This document shows positions 57,101 through 64,000 of a DNA stretch of 64,000 bases, in pieces; positions within the stretch are counted from its first letter, which is position 1; every line of letters starts with the position of its first letter. The notes under the pieces are model-generated. The model saw only the letters and a program-made list of their open reading frames with translations. It was not told where the DNA came from and made no database searches. The position numbers were made by a program, and so were the translations under genes. Location: the NCBI RefSeq assembly GCF_949987515.2, contig NC_082697.1:87967554-88031553 (forward strand), read 5' to 3'. The DNA is from Delphinus delphis (taxonomy: Eukaryota; Chordata; Mammalia; Artiodactyla; Delphinidae).

Positions 57101-60100
57101 TTCGGGGAAGGGTTAGGGTTAGGGCTCAGGCTAGGGTTAGGGTTAGGGGATGGGGACAGTTTAGGGGCCAGGTGAGGGTACGTCAACGGTGTAGGGGGAG
57201 CGTACGTGTGAGGGCCCAGGTTAGCGTTAGCTTCCGGGATAGGATTAGGGGACGGGTGAGGGTCAGGCTTCGGGGAAGTGTTAGGGTTAGGGTTCGGGCT
57301 AGGGTTAGGGTTAGGGGACGTGGACGGTTTAGGGTCCAGGTGAGGGTACGAAAAAACTTTAGGGGGAGCGTACGTGTGAGGGCGCGGCTTAGCGTTAGCG
57401 TACAGGTTAGGATTAGGGGATGGATGAGGGTCAGGCTTCGGGGAAGGGTTAGGGTTACGGTTTGGTCTAGGGTTAGGCTTAGGGGACGGTGACGGTTTAG
57501 GGTTCAGGTGAGGATACGACAACGCTTTAGGGGGAGCGAACATGTGAGGGCGTGGGTTAGCGTTAGCGTACGGGTTAGGATTAGGGGACGGGTGAGGGTC
57601 AGGCTTCGGGGAAGGGTTAGGGTTAGGGTTCGGGCTAGGGTTAGGGTTAGGGGACGGGGACGGTTTAGGGTCCACGTGAGGGTACGAAAACGCTTTAGGG
57701 GGAGCGTACGTGTGAGGGCGCGGGTTAGCGTTAGCGTACGGGTTAGGATTAGGGGACGGGTGAGGGTCAGGCTTCGGGGAAAGGTTAAGATTAGGGTTCG
57801 GGCTAGGGTTAGGGTTAGGGGACGGGGACGGTTTAGGGTCCAGGTGAGGGTACGACAACGCTTTAGGGGGAGCGTACGTGTGAGGGCGCGGGTTAGCGTT
57901 AGCGTACGGGTTAGGATTAGGGGACGGGTGAGGGTCAGGCTTCGGGGAAGCGTTAGGGATAGGGTTCGGTCTAGGGTTAGGGTTAGGGGACGGAGAATGT
58001 TTAGGGTCCAGGTGAGAGTACGACAACGCTTTAGGGGGAGCGTACGTGTGAGGGCGCGGGTTAGCGTTAGCCTACGGTTTAGAATTAGGGGACGGGTGAG
58101 GGTCAGGCTTCGGGGAAGTGTTAGAGTTAGGGTTCGGGCTAGGGTTAGGGTTAGGGGATGGGGACGGTTTAGAGTCCAGGTGAGGGTACGACAACGCTTT
58201 AGGGGGAGCGTACGTGTGAGGGCGCGGGTTAGCGTTAGCGTACGGGTTAAGATTAGGGGATGGGTGAGGGTCAGGCTTCGGGGAAGGGTTAGGGTTAGGT
58301 TTCGGGCTAGGGTTAGGGTTAGGGGACGGGGACGGTTTAGGGTCCAGGTGAGGGTACGACAACGCTTTAGGGGGAGCGTACGTGTGAGGGCGCGGGTTAG
58401 CGTTAGCGTACGGGTTAGGATTAGGGGACGGGTGAGGCTCAGGCTTCGGGGAAGGGTTAGGGTTAGGGTTCCGGCTAGGGTTAGTGTTAGGGGACGGGGA
58501 CGGTTTACGGTCTAGGTGAGGGTACGACAACGCTTTAGGGGGAGCGTACGTGTGAGGGCGCGGGTTAGCGTTAGCGTACGGGTTAGGATTAGGGGACCGT
58601 TGAGGGTCAGGCTTCGCGGAAAGGTTAGGGTTATTGTTTGGGCTAGGGTTAGGGTTAGGTGACGGGGACGGTTTAGGTTCCAGGTGAGGGTACGACAACG
58701 CTTTAGGGGGAGCGTACGTGTGAGGGTGCGGGTTAGCGTTAGCGTACGGGTTAGGATTAGGGGACGGGTGAGGGTCAGGCTTCGGGGAAGGGTTAGGGTT
58801 AGGGTTCGGTCTAGGGTTAGAGTTAGGGAACAGGGACGGTTTAGGGTCCAGGTGAGGGTACGACAATGTTTTAGGGGGAGCATACTTGTGAGGGCACGGG
58901 TTAGCGTTCGCGTACTGGTTAGGATTAGCTGAGGGGTGAGGGTCAGGCTTCGGGGAAGGGTTAGGGTTAGGGTTCGGGCTAGGGTTAGGGTTAGGGGACG
59001 GGGACGGTTTAGGGTCCAGGTGAGGGTACGACAACGCTTTAGGGGGAGCGTACGTGTGAGGACGTGGGTTAGCGTTAGTGTACGGTTTAGGATTAGGGGA
59101 CGGGTGAGGGTCAGGCTTCGGGGAAGGGTTAGGGTTAGGGTTCGGGCTAGGGTTAGGGTTAGGGTTAGGGGACGGTTTAGGTTCCAGATGAGGGTACGAC
59201 AACGCTTTAGGGGGAGCGTACGTGTGAGGGTGCGGGTTAGCGTTAGCGTACGGGTTAGGTTTAGGGGACGGGTGAGGGTCAGGCTTCGGGGAAGGGTTAG
59301 GGTTAGGGTTCGGGCTAGGGTTAGGGTTAGGGGATGGGGACGGTTTAGGGTCCAGGTGAGGGTACGACAACGCTTTAGGGGGAGCGTACGTGTGAGGGCG
59401 CGGGTTAGCGTTAGCGTACGGGTTAGGATTAAGGGACGGGTGAGGGTCAGGCTTCGGGGAAGGGTTAGGGTTAGGGTTCGGGCTACGGTTAGGGTTAGGG
59501 GACGGGGACGGTTTAGGGTCCAGGTGAAGGTACGACAACGCTTTAGGGGGAGCGTACGTGTGAGGGCGTGGGTTAGCGTTAGCGTACGGGTTAGGATTAG
59601 GGGACGGGTGAGGGTCAGGCTTCGGGGAATGGTTAGGGTTAGGGTTCGGGCTAGGGTTATGGTTAGGGGACGGGGACGGTTTAGGGTCCAGGTGAGGGTA
59701 CGACAACGCTTTAGGGGGAGCGTACGTGTGAGGGCGCGGGTTAGCGTTAGCGTACGGGTTAGGATTAGGGGACGGGTGAGGGTCAGGCTTCGGGAAGGGT
59801 TAGGGTTAGGGTTCGGGCTAGGGTTAGGGTTAGGGGACGGGGACGGTTTAGGGTCCAGGTGAGGGTACGGCAACGCTTTAGGGGGAGCGTACGTGTGAGG
59901 GCGCGGGTTAGCGTTAGCGTACGGGTTAGTTTTAGGGGACGGGTAAGGGTCAGGCTTCGGGGAAGGGTTAGGGTTAGGGTTCGGGCTAGGGTTAGGGTTA
60001 GGGGACGGGGACGGTTTAGGGTCCAGGTGAGGGTACGACAACGCTTTAGGGGGAGCGTACGTGTGAAGGCGCGGGTTAGCTTAGCGTACGGGTTAGGATT

Positions 60101-60800
60101 AGGGGACGGTTGAGGGTCAAGCTTCGGGGAAGGGTTAGGGTTAGGGTTCGGACTAGGGTTAGGGTTAGGGGACGGGGCCGGTTTAGGGTCCAGGTGAGTG
60201 TACGACAACGCTTTAGGGGGAGCGTACGTGTGAGGGCGCGGGTTAGCGTTAGCGTACGGGTTAGGATTAGGGGACGGGTGAGGGTCAGGCTTCGGGGAAG
60301 GTTTAGGGTTAGGGTTCGGTCTAGGGTTAGGGTTAGGGGACGGGGACAGTTTAGGGTCCAGGTGAGGGTACGACAACGCTTTACGGGGAGCATACGTGTG
60401 AGGGCGCGGGTTAGCGTTAGCGTACGGGTTAGGATTAGAGGACGGGTGAGGGTCAGGCTTCGGGGAAGGTTTAGGGTTAGGGTTCGGGCTAGGGTTAGGG
60501 TTAGGGGACAGGGACGGTTTAGGTTCCAGATGAGGGTACGACAACACTTTAGGGGGTGCGTACGTGTGAGGGCGCAGGTTAGCGTTAGCGTACGGGTTAG
60601 GATTAGGGGACGGGTGAGGGTCAGGCTTCGGGGAAGGGTTAGGGTTGGGGTTCGGGCTAGGGTTAGGGTTAGGGTTAGGGGACGGTTTAGGTTCCAGATG
60701 AGGGTACGACAACGCTTTAGGGGTAGCGTACGTGTGAGGGCGCAGGTTAGCGTTAGCGTATGGGTTAGGATTAGGGGAAGGGTGAGTGTCAGGGTTGGGG
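42150..60800 (+). repeat. Recurring AGGGTTGGGG marker unit
   Basis: A unit carrying AGGGTTGGGG (in place of AGGCTTCGGG) and GGGGAAGGG occurs at 42,150, 48,531, 52,561, 56,425 and 60,791. The spacings are 6,381, 4,030, 3,864 and 4,366 bp, which are 38, 24, 23 and 26 units minus 3, 2, 0 and 2 bases. It is followed each time by the same series of variant units (CGTGCATGTGAGGCCGCGG, then ACCGTACGTG), so multi-unit blocks have been copied. Confidence 0.85.
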
Positions 60801-63800
60801 GAAGGTTTAGGGTTAGGGTTCTGGCTAGGGTTAGTGTTAGGGGACGGGGACGGTTTAGGGTCCAGGTGAGGGTACGACAACGCTTTAGGGGGAGCGTGCA
60901 TGTGAGGCCGCGGGTTAGCGTTAGCGTACGCGTTAGGATTAGGGGACGGGTGAGGGTCAGGCTTCGGGGAAGGGTTAGGGTTAGGGTTCAGGCTAGGGTT
61001 AGGGTTAGGGGACGGGGACGGTTTAGGGTCCAGGTGAGGGTACGACAACGCTTTAGGGGTACCGTACGTGTGAGGGCGCAGGTTAGCATTAGCGTACGGG
61101 TGAGGATTAGGGGACGGGTGAGGGTCAGGCTTCGGGGAAGTGTTAGGGTTAGGGTTCGGGCTAGGGTTAGGGTTAGGGGACGGGGACGGTTTAGGGTCCA
61201 GGTGTGGGTACGACAACGCTTTAGTGGGAGCGTACGTGTGAGGGCGCGGGTTAGCGTTAGCGTACGGGTTAGGATTAGGGGACGGGTGAGGGTCAGGCTT
61301 CGAGGAAGGGTTAGGGTTAGGGTTTGGGCTAGGGTTAGGGTTAGGGGACGGGGCCGGTTTAGGGTCCAGGTGAGTGTACGACAACGCTTTAGGGGGAGCA
61401 TACGTGTGAGGGCGTGGGTTAGCGTTAGCGCACGGGTTAGGATTAGGGGACAGGTGAGGGTCAGGCTTCGGGGAAGGGTTAGGGTTAGGGCTCAGGCTAG
61501 GGTTAGGGTTAGGGGATGGGGACAGTTTAGGGGCCAGGTGAGGGTACGTCAACGGTGTAGGGGGAGCGTACGTGTGAGGGCCCAGGTTAGCGTTAGCTTC
61601 CGGGATAGGATTAGGGGACGGGTGAGGGTCAGGCTTCGGGGAAGTGTTAGGGTTAGGGTTCGGGCTAGGGTTAGGGTTAGGGGACGTGGACGGTTTAGGG
61701 TCCAGGTGAGGGTACGAAAAAACTTTAGGGGGAGCGTACGTGTGAGGGCGCGGCTTAGCGTTAGCGTACAGGTTAGGATTAGGGGATGGATGAGGGTCAG
61801 GCTTCGGGGAAGGGTTAGGGTTACGGTTTGGTCTAGGGTTAGGCTTAGGGGACGGTGACGGTTTAGGGTTCAGGTGAGGATACGACAACGCTTTAGGGGG
61901 AGCGAACATGTGAGGGCGTGGGTTAGCGTTAGCGTACGGGTTAGGATTAGGGGACGGGTGAGGGTCAGGCTTCGGGGAAGGGTTAGGGTTAGGGTTCGGG
62001 CTAGGGTTAGGGTTAGGGGACGGGGACGGTTTAGGGTCCACGTGAGGGTACGAAAACGCTTTAGGGGGAGCGTACGTGTGAGGGCGCGGGTTAGCGTTAG
62101 CGTACGGGTTAGGATTAGGGGACGGGTGAGGGTCAGGCTTCGGGGAAAGGTTAAGATTAGGGTTCGGGCTAGGGTTAGGGTTAGGGGACGGGGACGGTTT
62201 AGGGTCCAGGTGAGGGTACGACAACGCTTTAGGGGGAGCGTACGTGTGAGGGCGCGGGTTAGCGTTAGCGTACGGGTTAGGATTAGGGGACGGGTGAGGG
62301 TCAGGCTTCGGGGAAGCGTTAGGGATAGGGTTCGGTCTAGGGTTAGGGTTAGGGGACGGAGAATGTTTAGGGTCCAGGTGAGAGTACGACAACGCTTTAG
62401 GGGGAGCGTACGTGTGAGGGCGCGGGTTAGCGTTAGCCTACGGTTTAGAATTAGGGGACGGGTGAGGGTCAGGCTTCGGGGAAGTGTTAGAGTTAGGGTT
62501 CGGGCTAGGGTTAGGGTTAGGGGATGGGGACGGTTTAGAGTCCAGGTGAGGGTACGACAACGCTTTAGGGGGAGCGTACGTGTGAGGGCGCGGGTTAGCG
62601 TTAGCGTACGGGTTAAGATTAGGGGATGGGTGAGGGTCAGGCTTCGGGGAAGGGTTAGGGTTAGGTTTCGGGCTAGGGTTAGGGTTAGGGGACGGGGACG
62701 GTTTAGGGTCCAGGTGAGGGTACGACAACGCTTTAGGGGGAGCGTACGTGTGAGGGCGCGGGTTAGCGTTAGCGTACGGGTTAGGATTAGGGGACGGGTG
62801 AGGCTCAGGCTTCGGGGAAGGGTTAGGGTTAGGGTTCCGGCTAGGGTTAGTGTTAGGGGACGGGGACGGTTTACGGTCTAGGTGAGGGTACGACAACGCT
62901 TTAGGGGGAGCGTACGTGTGAGGGCGCGGGTTAGCATTAGCGTACGGGTTAGGATTAGGGGACGGGTGAGGGTCAGGCTTCGGGGAAGGGTTAGGGTTAG
63001 GGTTCGGGCTAGGGGTAGGATTAGGGGTCGGGGACGGTTTAGGGTCCAGGTGAGGGTGCGACAACGCTTTAGGGGGAGCGTACATGTGAGGGCGCGTGTT
63101 AGCGTTAGCGTACGGGTTAGGATTAGGGGACGGGTGAGGGTCAGGCTTCGGGGAAGGGTTAGGGTTAGGGTTCGGGCTAGGGTTAGCGTTAGGGGACGGG
63201 GACGGTTTAGGGTCCAGGTGAGGGTACGACAACGCTTTAGGGGGAGCGTTCGTGTGAGGACGCGGGTTAGCGTTAGCGTACGGGTTAGGATTAGGGGACG
63301 GGTGAGGGTCAGACTTCGGGGAAGGGTTAGGGTTAGGGTTTGGGCTAGGGTTAGGGTTAGGGGACGGGGACGGTTTAGGGTTCAGGTGAGGGTACGACAA
63401 CGCTTTATGGGGAGCGTACGTGTGAGGGCGTGGGTTAGCGTTAGCGTACGGGTTAGGATTAGGGGACGGGTGAGAGTCAGGCTTCGGGGAAGGGTTAAGG
63501 TTAGGGTTCGGGCTAGCGTTAGGGTTAGGGGACGGGGACGGTTTAGGGTCCAGGTGAGGGTACGACAACGCTTTAGGGGGAGCGTACGTGTGAGGGCGCG
63601 GGTTAGCGTTAGCGTACGGGTTAGGATTAGGGGACGGGTGATGGTCAGGCTTCGGGGAAGGGTTAGGGTTAGGGTTCGGGCTAGGGTTAGGGTTAGGGGA
63701 CGGGGACGGTTTAGGGTCCAGGTGAGGGTACGACAACGCTTTAGGGGGAGCGTACGTGTGAGGGCGCTGGTTAGCGTTATTGTACGGGTTAGGATTAGGG

Positions 63801-64000
63801 GACGGGTGAGGGTCAGGCTTCGCGGAAAGGTTAGGGTTATTGTTCGGGCTAGGGTTAGGGTTAGGGGACGTGGACGGTTTAGGGTCCAGGTGAGGGTACG
63901 AAAAAACTTTAGGGGGAGCGTACGTGTGAGGGCGCGGCTTAGCGTTAGCGTACAGGTTAGGATTAGGGGATGGGTGAGGGTCAGGCTTCGGGGAAGGGTT
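50283..64000 (+). repeat. 8,230-bp macro-duplication inside the satellite
   Basis: Sequence from 50,283 to about 55,770 reappears from 58,513 to the window end at a constant offset of 8,230 bp (49 units minus 2 bases). Stretches I compared directly were identical (for example 51,241 vs 59,471; 52,441 vs 60,671; 55,611 vs 63,841). The frames at 51,553-54,162 and 59,783-62,392 both translate to the same 869 residues. A few differences occur at 54,230-54,270 vs 62,460-62,500. The left junction is in register: 58,513 is preceded by CGGTTTACGGTCTAGG, as are 54,652 and 62,882, while 50,283 is not. Confidence 0.9.
52480..58510 (+). repeat. Nested 3,864-bp duplication (exactly 23 units)
   Basis: 52,480-54,650 and 56,340-58,510 correspond at an offset of 3,864 bp, exactly 23 x 168. 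The 137-codon frames at 52,758 and 56,622 are the same, and the 335-codon frames at 53,644 and 57,508 differ at only a few residues. Between them, 55,640-56,300 resembles 49,430-50,090 (offset 6,214 bp), so this part is a mosaic of copied blocks. Confidence 0.8.

Larger units (their letters stand above)
32660..64000 (+). repeat. Telomere-derived 168-bp satellite array (about 186 units, runs off the window)
   Basis: Head-to-tail units of 168 bp run to the window end with no inversion or foreign insertion seen. Unit starts (the doubled GGGGAC before GGTTTA) fall at 32,827, 32,995 and so on, every 168 bp. Each unit is exactly 28 hexamers in register with GGGTTA. Canonical GGGTTA copies cluster at the unit end, and elsewhere there are variants such as GGGGAC, GGTTTA, GGGTCC, GGGTAC, GCTTTA, GCGTAC, GGGCGC, GGATTA, GGGTCA and GGGCTA. 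Counting the typical unit gives 82 G and 21 C, with 14 CpGs. Some units lack one hexamer (162 bp) or one base. The array has no gene: very long open frames on both strands follow from periods divisible by three. Cetacean terminal 'heavy' satellites are known, and whether this is one of them I cannot tell. Confidence 0.97.

Noticed and set aside
32660..64000. A CRISPR-like array of regularly spaced repeats
   Set aside because: Repeats are contiguous 168-bp units without unique spacers, in a mammalian subtelomere. No cas-like genes are present.

Overview
The window looks like the end region of a cetacean chromosome. Five tRNA-Glu-type SINEs carry the head sequence typical of the cetacean/hippo CHR family (CTTCCCTGGTGGCGCAGTGG). 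They still have target-site duplications (TSDs) of 14-17 bp and A-rich tails. A 5'-truncated L1 has a cetartiodactyl-type 3' end, and there are older L1M, MIR, MER5 and MaLR relics. I recognise no complete protein-coding gene, no rRNA or tRNA gene and no CRISPR array. The species assignment is an inference from the SINE and L1 types.

Layout. Bases 1-29,416 are ordinary gene-poor subtelomeric DNA sprinkled with transposon copies. One CpG island (about 16.73-17.45 kb) has NRF1-, ETS- and YY1-like motifs and looks like a housekeeping-type promoter. The only transcript I can suggest from it is a weak one, ending at a poly(A) signal near 18.07 kb. Bases 29,417-29,563 are a short block of degenerate TTAGGG repeats. 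Bases 29,564-32,478 are non-telomeric DNA containing a second CpG island (about 30.1-31.26 kb) with a near-consensus CTCF site and a TATA-like element. Bases 32,479-32,659 are a second, purer TTAGGG block. From 32,660 to the window end (31.3 kb, about 186 units) runs a single head-to-tail satellite.

The satellite is the main find. Its unit is 168 bp and breaks down, in register, into 28 hexamers, nearly all of them recognisable variants of the telomere hexamer GGGTTA. It therefore appears to be a telomere-derived satellite with a hierarchy of 6 bp, then 168 bp, then multi-unit blocks. Shared variants recur at offsets of 1,170, 1,841, 2,338, 3,864, 4,366 and 8,230 bp. Each offset is a whole number of 168-bp units after allowing for known small deletions. 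The G-rich strand runs left to right, so the physical telomere should lie to the right, beyond the window. Each unit keeps a cluster of intact TTAGGG copies (possible TRF1/TRF2 sites) and about 14 CpGs.

The very long open frames in the array, up to 1,877 codons, are artefacts: 168 and 6 are both divisible by three and the hexamer variants rarely make stops. The most testable biological idea is that the CpG island at 30-31 kb, with its CTCF site, is a TERRA-type promoter reading into the array.
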